Made by a program: the position numbers and the translations under genes
The notes under the pieces: generated by a model
Database searches by the model: none
The model's input: only the letters and a program-made list of their open reading frames with translations
What the model was told of the DNA's origin: nothing
From: Candidatus Saccharicenans sp.
GTDB taxonomy: Bacteria > Acidobacteriota > Aminicenantia > Aminicenantales > Saccharicenantaceae
Length of the DNA stretch: 64,000 nt
NCBI GenBank assembly: GCA_026414545.1
Contig: JAOAIU010000054.1
Location: 31,582-95,581, forward strand
Direction of reading: 5' to 3'
Part shown: in pieces, positions 56,076-64,000 of the stretch
Layout: every line of letters begins with the position of its first letter
Position numbering within the stretch: the first letter of the stretch is position 1

Positions 56076-56630
56076 CTATTTCTTCACTTCTTCTTTCTTC
56101 TCGACGACCGGCGTTACCACCTGGTCTTCCTTGAAATCGATGGTCTTGGAGACTTCCCATTCTCCCAGCAGGACGAACTCTGAACCGAAGGAGCGGGCGA
56201 ACAACTTGACCACCACCGGTTTCCAGTAGGGATTGTTCTTGAAGGAATCGAGCGTCTTGCCCTCCACCCCGTAATTGCTCTTCAGGGTGATGACCGGGCT
56301 GACCTCGCCCGGCATAACCGGCTTCTTGCGAATGGCTGCCAGGAAATTATCTCCCAGGTTCTTGGTCTCATCTTTGAACTTGAAGATGGCGTTAAAATTC
56401 ACGTAGGTCAGCGGCTTGTCGCTTATGTTTTTTACCCGGAAAGAAATTACAGGCACCAGCACCAGCTTGGGTGGCCAGGCCCGGTACTCTTTGCTGACCC
56501 ATTTGGTTTCGACATCTATGATTTCCATCGAGTTCTTCAGTTGCTCGGGCGTCATTTTCTTGCAGGCCGGTAAAAAAAGGCCTGAAACAATAAGACTGAG
56601 CATTAAGGCCGGAACAAGCATTCTTTTCAT
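56076..56630 (-). CDS. Hypothetical lipoprotein
   Basis: The 184-residue protein has a lipoprotein signal peptide ending LPAC (Cys at about residue 23) and one beta-sandwich-like domain (VISFRVKNISDKPLTYVNFN) that recalls FxLYD/DUF2393-type extracellular domains. The C-terminus is Lys/Glu-rich. Function unknown. A GGGAGG box lies just before the ATG. It is 49 nt upstream of the arginine decarboxylase gene in the same direction. Confidence 0.75.
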   Translation of the reverse strand: MKRMLVPALMLSLIVSGLFLPACKKMTPEQLKNSMEIIDVETKWVSKEYRAWPPKLVLVPVISFRVKNISDKPLTYVNFNAIFKFKDETKNLGDNFLAAIRKKPVMPGEVSPVITLKSNYGVEGKTLDSFKNNPYWKPVVVKLFARSFGSEFVLLGEWEVSKTIDFKEDQVVTPVVEKKEEVKK

Positions 56631-56731
56631 TTTTGTCCTCCCTGAGGATTCCTTATTAGTATAGCAGAAAAGAGACGGGGAAAGTATGGAGAAAAGCCGA
56701 TGGCGGTTCAGGACCGGTTCCGGTGTAACTT

Positions 56732-57961
56732 TCAGTTCTTGACCAGAACGGAAACCGGAGCCAGCTGGACTCCGAATTCGGCCGCTCGCGGCAGATAGGC
56801 CTTTAGGGCCTCCAGTGTCTCCGGGAAAGGATGCCCTATGCCTATGGCCTGACCATTTTTCCTGGCCAGGTGGAACAACTCCATCAGCCTGTCTTTGATG
56901 CGGCTCCGGTCTTCATCGGCATCGAGAAAGACCTGCCTGACTGCGGCCGGGACTTTTTTCTTCAGGGCCAGTTCATAAGCTACCGACCTGGGACTGGTCT
57001 TGCTGTCCAGGAAATAGAGGTTCTTTTCCCGGAGGAAGGAGATGATGATTTCCATCAGGGCTTCGCTGGAGGTGGCTTTTGAGCCCATGTGGTTGTTGAG
57101 GCCGCGGGCCCGGGGCAAAAGGCTAAGGTCCCTTTCTAGGATGGAGCGGACATCCTGCGGGCTCATGGAGGTAGTAATCAGGCCCTCGGCTCCACCCGTA
57201 GAGACGTGATTGTTGAAGGCCTCAAGAGGAAGATGGATGATCACTTCCAGGCCGTTTTTCTCGGCCAGCTCGGCGCTTTCCCGGGCCAGACCCGAGTCCG
57301 GAAGTATGGCCACGGTCAGGGGGACATTCAGGCCAATCAGTTCCCTGAGAAAGCCCAGATCTTCCCCCAGATCATCGATGACTACTGCCACCACCCGGTC
57401 CGCAGATTTCTGGCTGCTGACAGCAGCTGGAGCGGACTCGATTCCGGCCGGCTTTCTAGCCTGCACAGGCAGGGGATAGCGGAGGACCAGCCAGCCCCTG
57501 GTCCTGGAGTTCTGCCGCAGTTCAAAGGTGGCCACCAGCTCTCCGCCGCCGGTCTTTTCCTCTTTCACTACCGTCTTTATTCTTTTCTTTTTTAAGGCTG
57601 ACAAGAGGTCGTTTTTTAATCGCCGGTAGTCGCGGGCAGTGGTTCTGGCGGAAACATAGGCCAGCCCCTCATCGGTCTTTTCTTCGGTAATCGTTTCCGG
57701 AGAGAGGCCAAACTGCACAAGCTGCTGGCGCAGGAATTCGGGCAGGGAAAAAAGAGCTTTAGACTGGGAGTCAGTTGCCTGGTTAGGCGGGGCGGAAGCC
57801 GGCCAGGGCAGGTAGTAGACTTTCTGTTGCTTGAAGTTGAGATGGTCAAGCCAGCCTGCGGAAAATAGGGCCAGGAAAATCAGGATGGCGGCCAGCGATG
57901 CCAGGTGAGGCTTTGGCTCGCCGCTCTCTTTGCGCTTGGTTCTTTTTGCCGGACGCATCAA
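56732..57961 (-). CDS. Divergent polysaccharide deacetylase family protein (YibQ-like)
   Basis: The 409-residue protein has a membrane anchor at about 25-42, a linker region to about 190, and a C-terminal divergent polysaccharide deacetylase domain (from about 192: VVAVVIDDLGEDLGFL, VTVAILPDSGLARE, EVIIHLPLE, NNHMGSKATSS). The fold is that of NodB enzymes. YibQ genes follow envC and ctpA in many diderms. Its start overlaps the stop of the S41 gene by 4 nt. Confidence 0.88.
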   Translation of the reverse strand: MMRPAKRTKRKESGEPKPHLASLAAILIFLALFSAGWLDHLNFKQQKVYYLPWPASAPPNQATDSQSKALFSLPEFLRQQLVQFGLSPETITEEKTDEGLAYVSARTTARDYRRLKNDLLSALKKKRIKTVVKEEKTGGGELVATFELRQNSRTRGWLVLRYPLPVQARKPAGIESAPAAVSSQKSADRVVAVVIDDLGEDLGFLRELIGLNVPLTVAILPDSGLARESAELAEKNGLEVIIHLPLEAFNNHVSTGGAEGLITTSMSPQDVRSILERDLSLLPRARGLNNHMGSKATSSEALMEIIISFLREKNLYFLDSKTSPRSVAYELALKKKVPAAVRQVFLDADEDRSRIKDRLMELFHLARKNGQAIGIGHPFPETLEALKAYLPRAAEFGVQLAPVSVLVKN

Positions 57962-59118
57962 TTTTTGGCGGAAAGAAGAGCCAGGGTTTTATCCTGGTAG
58001 AGTTTATCCATTGATTCAGAATATGAAAGCTTAACGTCCAGAGGCAGGCTGTTATCCCAGAGTTTCGCTCCGGATTTCAGGGAAAAAACGGCTGTGGTTA
58101 AAACCACCAGGCTACCGTCTGAGAGCGGGAACGATTCCTGAAGTCCGGCCAACCCCGGCGTTTCCAGGCCTATGGTCCGGGCCCGGTCCAGGTCCTTGAG
58201 GACTCCAGCCACCAGTTCGGCCGGGCCGCTGGTAGCCTGGTTGACCCAGATAAAAAGCCTGAGCTCGGGGAAAGCCGGCGAGTCGGGGCAGGAGAGAACC
58301 TGTTTCTGGCCACGGCTTATAAGGTTGGCCGCTTCCTCCACCTTTATAAATAAGTTAATCAGTTTCCGGGCCTCTTCGTAATCCCCTCCCCAGCAATCGC
58401 GCAGGTCGAGCACGGCCGCTTTTGGAGTTGGCCTGGTTTTCAGCCTGGCCTTGATGGTCTTGCTGACCTCAACCGACAGACCCTGGTAGATTGAGGTCGG
58501 GCGCAGCACCACCAGTCCCGAGGGCCCGGCACTGAACTTGAGGTTATCTCTGGAAATGAAATCCCGGTTGACTTCGATCTCCATGGTTTCGCTGCCGCGG
58601 AGAACCCGGAGCTTTACCGGCTGTTGTCCGTTAGCGCCCGGCTCGGCTTCCAGCAGCAGGCTGGTTTCGAGCAGGCTGAGGTTCATGGTGTTCCGGTCGT
58701 TTATGGCGCTGATGTTATCCCCCACCTTTAGGCCGGCCTGAGCTGCCGGGGAGTTTTCCCTGATTGCCACCACCATAGGAAAGACGCCATACTTTTTGAA
58801 GATGACCAGGCCAGTGTCACTCACCGGGGTTTTGCGATTCAGGTACCTTGAGGCCAGGTCCTTGTCCAGATAGCTGCTGAGTGGGTCCAGCGAATTTACC
58901 AGGCCCCGGTAGGCACCCTCGGTGACCCTGACGGGATTGGGCTCTTCCAGATAATCTGTCTTGATGTAGCCCATCACCGTGCTTATCAGGTCGGCATTGC
59001 TGGGGCTGAACTGGGGAAGCTGGCTCTTGGCCGGCAGAAAACGCTTATCCAGCAGCAACATGGCGGTCAGCAGGAGAATGATGACCAGCAGGTAAACATT
59101 AAGCTTGTTAAATTTCAT
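57958..59118 (-). CDS. S41 C-terminal processing peptidase family protein lacking catalytic Ser and Lys
   Basis: The 386-residue protein has a signal anchor (about 7-24), a helical N-terminal region (40-95), a PDZ domain (about 100-185: VVAIRENSPAAQAGLKVGD) and an S41 domain (about 195-375). In active enzymes the site reads N-x-G-S/T-A-Ser-A-S-E; here it is NQATSGPAE, with Gly298 at the Ser position. The catalytic Lys position in the following GxxTxGK segment is Leu323 (LETPGLAGLQ), while the third-site Gln327 is kept. It probably binds rather than cuts substrates. It lies between envC and yibQ. Confidence 0.88.
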   Translation of the reverse strand: MKFNKLNVYLLVIILLLTAMLLLDKRFLPAKSQLPQFSPSNADLISTVMGYIKTDYLEEPNPVRVTEGAYRGLVNSLDPLSSYLDKDLASRYLNRKTPVSDTGLVIFKKYGVFPMVVAIRENSPAAQAGLKVGDNISAINDRNTMNLSLLETSLLLEAEPGANGQQPVKLRVLRGSETMEIEVNRDFISRDNLKFSAGPSGLVVLRPTSIYQGLSVEVSKTIKARLKTRPTPKAAVLDLRDCWGGDYEEARKLINLFIKVEEAANLISRGQKQVLSCPDSPAFPELRLFIWVNQATSGPAELVAGVLKDLDRARTIGLETPGLAGLQESFPLSDGSLVVLTTAVFSLKSGAKLWDNSLPLDVKLSYSESMDKLYQDKTLALLSAKN

Positions 59119-59178
59119 CTTGTTTTCCAGTTCTGTTCTAATAACCTGTTATATTCTGTTGAAATTCAATAAATTCTA

Positions 59179-60396
59179 TCATCTTCTCCTCAACCATTGC
59201 AAGGGATCTACCGGCCTGGCCTTGTGACGGATTTCAAAATAAAGGCATTCACCCTTCAGGGAGTCAGAATCTCCGACCACGGCAATGTCCTGTCCGGCCC
59301 TGACCATATCGCCGGTCCTGACCAGGAAGCTGGCGCAGTGTCCGTAAAGGGTGTAATAGGACAGGCCATGGTCGATGATGATCAGGTTACCGTACCCCTG
59401 AAAATAATCGGCGAAGACTACCCGTCCGCCGTGGACGGCCTTGATGATTCTGTCCTGGCTGGAGGGGGTGATTTCCACTCCGTTATTGACCGTGACTGTA
59501 TTGAATTTAGGATGCTTTTCTTTACCGAACCTGGTGATGACCCGACCGTTGATCGGCCAGGGGAGCTTTCCCTTTCTTTCATTGAGGGGGATGAAGGGCG
59601 AGGGCAGAGAGATTTCCTGGGTCTGCAACCGCTTCAAGAGGTTTTGCAATTGCTCCTGGCTCTCCTGCAGTTCAGCCACCATCTGCTGATAGGTGGACTT
59701 GTTTTTCTTTATTTCTGCCAGCAACTTCTGGTCCCTGGCTTCTTCTTCGGCCAGCCGGGATTGGTTGGCCCGCGCCTGCTGGAGCAGAGATTCGGCCTCA
59801 GCCATTTTTTCCTGGAGCTCTTTTTCCAGGGCTTTCATCTGGTCGACGGTTTTCAGGTAGCTGCTGATAGCTTCTCCCTGGTGTCGGGCCAGAAAGGTCA
59901 GGTTCTTGCTCTCCCGGAGGAAGGTCTCTAGGTTGCCGGCCTTGAGGAAAAAATGCATGAAGTCCAGGCGTCCATAGCGGTAAAGGGTGACCAGGGTCTT
60001 TTCAACCGCTTCTTTTTCTTTCTGCAAGGTCTTCTCGGTTTCGGCGACCTTGAGTTTCAGCTCATTAAGCTGGCGGTTGACCACAGTCCGCCTCAGGTTA
60101 AGGGATTCGATTTCGTTCTGCAATACTCTTTTGTTCAGCCTGATTTTTTCCAGAGAAGACAGCAGTGAGCTTTCCCTCTTTTCTTCTTCCTTCAGGCGGG
60201 ACCTGAGTTCTGAAATCTGCCGGTTGATCTGTTCAATTCGCTTTTCCACATCGGAGATAACCGATTGTTGGTCTTGCGCCCTGGCTGCAGGTTCGGATAG
60301 AATAAGCATAAAGATGAAAATTGCGGCCAGCACAACCAGGGAAGGCCAGCTCTCGGTTTTTGTTCTGGCCGCGTCAGATTTAAGAGCAGTTATCAT
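59179..60396 (-). CDS. envC: Murein hydrolase activator EnvC-like protein with degenerate LytM/M23 domain
   Basis: The 405-residue exported protein has a signal sequence (about 20-41), long coiled coils (about 45-250) and a C-terminal LytM domain (about 280-400). The zinc ligands are partly lost: the usual HxGxD reads NNGVEI and the usual HLHFE reads CLYFE, while YGHCASF keeps its His. Such degenerate LytM proteins activate amidases at the septum rather than cutting peptidoglycan. It is the first of the envC-S41-yibQ transcript. Confidence 0.9.
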   Translation of the reverse strand: MITALKSDAARTKTESWPSLVVLAAIFIFMLILSEPAARAQDQQSVISDVEKRIEQINRQISELRSRLKEEEKRESSLLSSLEKIRLNKRVLQNEIESLNLRRTVVNRQLNELKLKVAETEKTLQKEKEAVEKTLVTLYRYGRLDFMHFFLKAGNLETFLRESKNLTFLARHQGEAISSYLKTVDQMKALEKELQEKMAEAESLLQQARANQSRLAEEEARDQKLLAEIKKNKSTYQQMVAELQESQEQLQNLLKRLQTQEISLPSPFIPLNERKGKLPWPINGRVITRFGKEKHPKFNTVTVNNGVEITPSSQDRIIKAVHGGRVVFADYFQGYGNLIIIDHGLSYYTLYGHCASFLVRTGDMVRAGQDIAVVGDSDSLKGECLYFEIRHKARPVDPLQWLRRR

Positions 60397-60459
60397 CCTC
60401 TGATACCTATTTTATTATTACCATAACGGAAGCCCGAGTGAAAGAATAGGGGTGAGATT

Positions 60460-61824
60460 ATGCCGGATTTCCCGTCGCTGGACCTGAAAGAAATAGCAAA
60501 AAAACTCGGACAGGCAGCCCTGGCAGCGGTGCGACCGGAACGCCTGGTGGCTGAAAATGTAATTCGCACGGGCCGGTATCTGGTCGTCGGCGGGCAAAAA
60601 TTGAACCTGGAAGAATTTGAAAAAGTCGGACTGCTCAGCATCGGCAAGGCTGGACTTCTACTGGCTGAAGCCATGATGCCGCTGGTCGGCGATCGGCTGG
60701 AGGCGGCGGTTGTAACCGGCAGCCGGGAGTACCGGGAAAAAGGAAAATTCAGTTATTTTCCGGCGGCCCATCCTCTTCCTGACGAATGGAGCCTGAAGGC
60801 CGGGCGCAAAGCCTATGAACTGGCTCTTTCCCTCAGCGAAAAAGATCTGCTCCTGGTGTTGATTTCAGGCGGTGGCTCGGCTCATCTCTGCCTGCCGGAA
60901 GAAGGGGTCAGCCTTGAGGATAAGAGACAGATCACAGGGCTACTGATGAAGGCCGGGGCCGACATCAGGGAATTGAATACTGTGCGCAAGCATCTTTCCC
61001 GGATAAAAGGAGGTCGTCTGGCCAGGGCTGCCTGGCCGGCTCGCCTCTTCAACCTGATTGTATCCGATGTCGTCGGTAATGACCTGGAGAGCATCGCCTC
61101 TGGTCCAACCTGGCATGATTCCACCACCTACGGGCAAGCCATTTCAATCCTGGAAAAATATTCGCTATGGCAGGCTTGCCCGGAAAGCATCAGGAAGGTC
61201 CTGGAAGAAGGGCGGGCCGGGCTCCGGGAAGAGACCGTGAAGAGGGGAGACCGGGTGCTGGAAAAGGTGAAGCCAGTGATTATCGGCGACAACCTGAGAG
61301 CGCTTTATGCGGCCAAGGAAACAGCCCGCCAGTTTGGCCTGGAAACGGTCATACTGACCTCGGAAGACCGGGGGGAAGCCAGGGAAGCAGCCAGAAATTA
61401 CCTGGGAAAACTCGTGGAGTTCAGGCGAAAGGCCAGGGAACAGAAGCGGGCCTTCTGCCTGCTGGCTGGCGGCGAGCTGACAGTCACGGTAAGGGGACGG
61501 GGCCTCGGCGGGCGCAACACCGAATTCGTCCTGGCCTGCCTGGCTGAGATCATCAAAAATGAAGAAGATTTCCGGGGAATTGACTGGCTGGTGATGAGCC
61601 TGGCCTCCGACGGCCTGGACGGCCCAACCGACGCGGCCGGGGCCTGGGTCGGTCCGGAAAGCCTGGAAAAAGTCAGGGCCAGCGGCCTATCTCCGCAGGC
61701 CTATCTTGATGATAACGATTCTTACCGCTTTTTCCAGGAAATCGGCAGCCTTCTTAAAACAGGTCCCACCGGAACCAACGTCATGGACCTCAGGCTTTTC
61801 CTGCTGGCTCCGCCCCGGGAGTGA
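60460..61824 (+). CDS. Glycerate 2-kinase, MOFRL family
   Basis: The 454-residue protein has an N-terminal DUF4147 domain with GKAGLLLAEAM, ISGGGSAHLCLPE and RKHLSRIKGGRLA, and a C-terminal MOFRL domain (LAGGELTVTVRGRGLGGRNTEF, SDGLDGPTDAAGA). It makes 2-phosphoglycerate from glycerate with ATP, as in the serine or modified Entner-Doudoroff routes. A GGGGTGAG box precedes the ATG. It is divergent from envC (63 nt between start codons). Confidence 0.94.
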   Translation: MPDFPSLDLKEIAKKLGQAALAAVRPERLVAENVIRTGRYLVVGGQKLNLEEFEKVGLLSIGKAGLLLAEAMMPLVGDRLEAAVVTGSREYREKGKFSYFPAAHPLPDEWSLKAGRKAYELALSLSEKDLLLVLISGGGSAHLCLPEEGVSLEDKRQITGLLMKAGADIRELNTVRKHLSRIKGGRLARAAWPARLFNLIVSDVVGNDLESIASGPTWHDSTTYGQAISILEKYSLWQACPESIRKVLEEGRAGLREETVKRGDRVLEKVKPVIIGDNLRALYAAKETARQFGLETVILTSEDRGEAREAARNYLGKLVEFRRKAREQKRAFCLLAGGELTVTVRGRGLGGRNTEFVLACLAEIIKNEEDFRGIDWLVMSLASDGLDGPTDAAGAWVGPESLEKVRASGLSPQAYLDDNDSYRFFQEIGSLLKTGPTGTNVMDLRLFLLAPPRE

Positions 61825-61847
61825 TTTTCCCGACTTTTCCTGGAAAG

Positions 61848-61877
61848 TTGAAATCAATCGGCAAAAGGTATCATAAT
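61848..61877 (+). promoter_or_regulatory. Predicted leaderless promoter of the 61884 gene
   Basis: TTGAAA (61848-61853, five of six), 18-nt spacer, CATAAT (61872-61877, five of six). The -10 box ends 6 nt before the ATG at 61884, the same spacing as at uvrA and mfd. Confidence 0.55.
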
Positions 61878-61883
61878 AAAGCC

Positions 61884-62363
61884 ATGGAGATGGGAAAGAT
61901 GATTGAAGAAAAGTGGATGAAGGAACTCAACCGGTATTTTGAAGACCTCAGGATTATAGAAAAATGTCAGCAGGAAGCACGGGACCATTTTGACCAGTTC
62001 TGTGAATTTATCGTGGAGCCGGCCTTTGAAACCCTGGAGCAGGCCCTCGAATCCCGGGGCCTCAGGGTCAAGTACGACCGCAGGAAGAACAGGTCAATCC
62101 ACCTCCAGATAAACTTTCCTGACAGCAAGGTCGACAACTTCCATTACACCATCGTCCTGCCGCCGAATTCACTGGAACTTAAACTGGTGCTCAAAACCGC
62201 TGGCCGGAAAAACAAGAATGCTCAGCTTGAGGAGAGGGAAAGGCCCTTCATGCCGGAAGTGAAGCCGGAGGATGTTCTTAAGCTGGGAAAGGAAGACATA
62301 ATTATTGACATCATTCAAAAGCTCAAGGAATTTAATTACGCGGCCCGAACCAGCCCGGATTGA
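61884..62363 (+). CDS. Conserved-looking cytoplasmic protein of unknown function
   Basis: The 159-residue soluble protein has no signal or membrane helix. The N-terminal half is helical and charged (WMKELNRYFEDLRIIEKCQQEARDHF is split by several acidic residues). The central part is beta-like (SIHLQINFPD, NFHYTIVLPPNSLELKLVL). The C-terminus is helical. I do not recognise the family. The frame opens at 61821, but the promoter position favours 61884; ATG 61899 with GGAG upstream is another choice. Confidence 0.7.
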   Translation: MEMGKMIEEKWMKELNRYFEDLRIIEKCQQEARDHFDQFCEFIVEPAFETLEQALESRGLRVKYDRRKNRSIHLQINFPDSKVDNFHYTIVLPPNSLELKLVLKTAGRKNKNAQLEERERPFMPEVKPEDVLKLGKEDIIIDIIQKLKEFNYAARTSPD

Positions 62364-62376
62364 GCGGGCTTCAGCC

Positions 62377-63117
62377 TCAAAGCTTTTTCTGCCTTATCAT
62401 CTCCAGGATCTTGAGCAGGTACTCGTATTCAGGCCGGTCAACGGTATTCTGGCTGACGTACTTGAAGCGCAAGATCCCCTGTTCGTCAATCAGGTAAACG
62501 GCCGGTATGTTCTGCTCCACCTGGCTTCCGCCCCAGGAAGTGGCGAACAGGCCCAGGCCTGAGGAAACCTGGTGGTCGGCGTCTACCAGTATTGGAAATG
62601 GCACGGGGATATTGTCCTTGCTGACCGTAAAGTCTTTCGGAAAAAGACGACGATAGCGCTCAACCGATTGCCGGCCCTTTTCGTCCAGTTGGTTGAAATT
62701 TTCCGGGTATTTCCAGTTCTTGACCTTGGCCATCTGCTCGGGCAGGCTTTCCAGCCAGAGTTTGACCGTGTCCTGGGGATATGGCAGAACGAAGATAATC
62801 TCAAGATTGTACTTCTTGCGGATCTGCCGGGCTTTTTCCAGCTCTGTCAATTCCACGTACTTGTAGTTGCAGATGGTACACCAGCGGTCGGGGGCGGCAT
62901 AACCCCGCGGGAAGATAAGCATTACGTTCTTGCCTTTCAGGCTGGAAATCCGGACTTCCGGCCCCTGGTATGAGCGCAGGGCGAAATCGGGCATTGGCTG
63001 TTCCAGGAGGGCTGGCCGGAGCTGCTGTTCCTGGGCAGGGGATGGCGTTGTGGCCAGGAAAGATGAAAACACAAGCAACGGGATGAGAAAAATCAAGCTG
63101 GCATTCGTCTTTTTCAT
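62377..63117 (-). CDS. Exported peroxiredoxin-like (AhpC/TSA redoxin) protein
   Basis: The 246-residue protein has a signal peptide (1-29) and a thioredoxin-fold redoxin domain with Cys80-Thr-Ile-Cys83 (WCTICNYKYVELTEL). Later strands contain VPFPILVDADHQVSSGLGLF and PAVYLIDEQGILRFKYV, typical of AhpC/TSA proteins. About 30 extra residues follow the third strand. It may reduce peroxides or exchange disulfides in the periplasm. AAAGGAGC precedes the ATG, and a TATAAT lies on the minus strand at 63152-63147. Confidence 0.88.
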   Translation of the reverse strand: MKKTNASLIFLIPLLVFSSFLATTPSPAQEQQLRPALLEQPMPDFALRSYQGPEVRISSLKGKNVMLIFPRGYAAPDRWCTICNYKYVELTELEKARQIRKKYNLEIIFVLPYPQDTVKLWLESLPEQMAKVKNWKYPENFNQLDEKGRQSVERYRRLFPKDFTVSKDNIPVPFPILVDADHQVSSGLGLFATSWGGSQVEQNIPAVYLIDEQGILRFKYVSQNTVDRPEYEYLLKILEMIRQKKL

Positions 63118-63227
63118 CGTAAAGCTCCTTTGCTAAATTTAAGGTTATTATATGACGAGGGGGACTATTGTTGCCAGAAAATAATTGACTTGCCTCATTA
63201 AAAATATTAATTAAATCAAAAGCGTAA

Positions 63228-64000
63228 ATGGAAGGGAGACTGAGATTTTTGTATCACCGGGTATGCCTGGTAATCACTGCTCTTGCTCTAATTTATCTGG
63301 CCATGGTCGGACTGGTCCTGGCCGAGGACCAGCCCCTGACCGACACCGGCCTGGATAGAGCAGTCTGGTTACGACAGCAGGGCCGGTACCAGGATTCGCT
63401 GGCGATACTGGAAAACGAAATTAGAGGAAAGAATTATAAGGAAAACACTAAGTACCGGGCTGATTGCTGGCTGAACATGGCCCTGGATTACTGGAACTTG
63501 GGAGAGGTCAGCCGGGCAGAAAATGCCTTTATCTATGTCATGGCCCTGGTCGGGGAACTTCAAGATGAAAGTCTTCGGGATTATGCTAGCACTGCGCTGA
63601 AGATTATTAAGCTTTATCAGGAAGGCAAAGCCAAAAGAGAAGCGAAGAAGTTTAACGATGCCGATAAGATCTTTTCAACTGCAATTAATCTATCAAGAAG
63701 CAAGAATATGGATGAGATTGCTCTGAAGTGCCTGAGGCAGCTTTCTTTCGTATTATGGCCTCAAAAAAAATATAGTGAAATATTTTATTTAAATGAAAAA
63801 GCATTAATGATATCAACGCAAATTAATAATAAATATGAGCAGGTTAGATCTCTGAATCAGTTGGGTGCTTATTATTTCGAAAAAAGAGATGTTTTGAGAA
63901 GTTATGATTATTTCGATAGGGCCCTGGTATTAGCCGAAAAGGAAAACTTTCTACACAAAGAGCCGGTTATAATGCTAAACCCTGTCTCTTATACACATCT
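63228..64000 (+). CDS. TPR-repeat protein with N-terminal signal/anchor, 3' truncated by the contig end
   Basis: The open frame from ATG 63228 has no stop before the window end. It begins with a hydrophobic signal or anchor (about residues 12-34, LVITALALIYLAMVGLVLA), then helical repeats of TPR character (LDRAVWLRQQGRYQDSLAIL, NMALDYWNLGEVSRAENAF, ADKIFSTAINLS, LGAYYFEKRDVLRSYDYFDRAL). The real sequence ends at 63981; the last six residues in frame come from adapter DNA. TTG 63249 after GGGAG is an alternative start. A possible -35 TTGACT lies at 63185-63190. From about 63640 the gene turns A/T-rich. Confidence 0.75.
   Translation, partial: MEGRLRFLYHRVCLVITALALIYLAMVGLVLAEDQPLTDTGLDRAVWLRQQGRYQDSLAILENEIRGKNYKENTKYRADCWLNMALDYWNLGEVSRAENAFIYVMALVGELQDESLRDYASTALKIIKLYQEGKAKREAKKFNDADKIFSTAINLSRSKNMDEIALKCLRQLSFVLWPQKKYSEIFYLNEKALMISTQINNKYEQVRSLNQLGAYYFEKRDVLRSYDYFDRALVLAEKENFLHKEPVIMLNPVSYTH
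63982..64000 (+). other. Nextera transposon mosaic-end adapter remnant (artefact)
   Basis: The last 19 bases are CTGTCTCTTATACACATCT, identical to the Nextera/Tn5 mosaic-end adapter used in library preparation. It is not part of the organism. Translated in the TPR frame it gives VSYTH plus a partial codon, a known contamination signature in protein sets. Confidence 0.97.

Noticed and set aside
59179..60396. Active M23 peptidoglycan endopeptidase
   Set aside because: Two of the expected zinc-ligand motifs are changed (NNGVEI, CLYFE), as in EnvC-type activators.

Overview
This 64 kb window is a densely packed bacterial chromosome segment of about 55 percent G+C, inferred by eye. The organism is a diderm (Gram-negative type). 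It has LPS export genes (LptC-like, LptB), a complete Tol-Pal operon, several lipoproteins, an outer-membrane barrel of the DUF5916 type and SurA-like chaperones. The mixture of HprK with RapZ, sigma-54 and a regulatory PTS, VKOR-DsbA and DUF5916/DUF6786 proteins would suit an uncultured lineage such as Aminicenantes or a relative of Acidobacteriota. That placement is an inference from gene content and was not tested. No rRNA, intact tRNA, CRISPR array, insertion sequence or prophage was seen.

Layout. 3-8979 (+): LptC-like protein, lptB, rpoN, hpf, ptsN, hprK, rapZ, a mannose-type EIIA, ptsH and ptsI, a phosphorelay and regulatory cluster joined to LPS export. 8984-14600 (-): tolQ, tolR, a TonB/TolA-like protein, tolB, pal, ybgF, ssb and a cupin, in one run. 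14871-16910 (+): potassium uptake TrkH/TrkA. 16890-23553: a MrfA-like helicase (-), divergent from uvrA, holB and ricT (+). 23568-24779 (-): ECF sigma and zinc-finger anti-sigma. 24913-26030 (+): a small ORF and an HD-GYP protein. 26054-30560 (-): ftsK, rsmA and a dicarboxylate/glutamate symporter. 30716-33328 (+): an atypical receiver protein, accD and folC. 33405-39794 (+): ATP synthase b', b, delta, alpha, gamma, beta, epsilon and a methyltransferase. 40016-41287 (+): a VKOR-DsbA fusion behind a long structured leader. 41568-47302: a saccharopine-dehydrogenase-like enzyme and several exported hydrolases or lipoproteins. 47794-55433 (+): DUF5916 barrel, mfd and two parvulin chaperones. 55475-60396 (-): pyruvoyl arginine decarboxylase, a lipoprotein, YibQ, an S41 protein and EnvC. 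60460-62363 (+): glycerate 2-kinase and an orphan protein. 62377-63117 (-): exported redoxin. 63228-64000 (+): a TPR protein cut off by the contig end.

How the parts relate. Much of the window serves envelope building and maintenance (Lpt, Tol-Pal, EnvC/S41/YibQ, SurA-like foldases, VKOR-DsbA). A second theme is nucleotide excision repair and its partners (uvrA, mfd, MrfA-like helicase). No sugar-specific EIIB/EIIC gene is present, so the PTS proteins here look regulatory.

I found no new multi-gene defence or mobile system. The strongest second-look items are: a UvrA without the insertion domain; an S41 protein without its catalytic Ser and Lys; a receiver domain with Glu at the phosphorylation site; a recurring promoter arrangement, with the -10 box exactly 6 nt before the start codon, at uvrA, mfd and an orphan gene; and a 180-nt structured leader before VKOR-DsbA. 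The last 19 bases match the Nextera transposon end and are an artefact.
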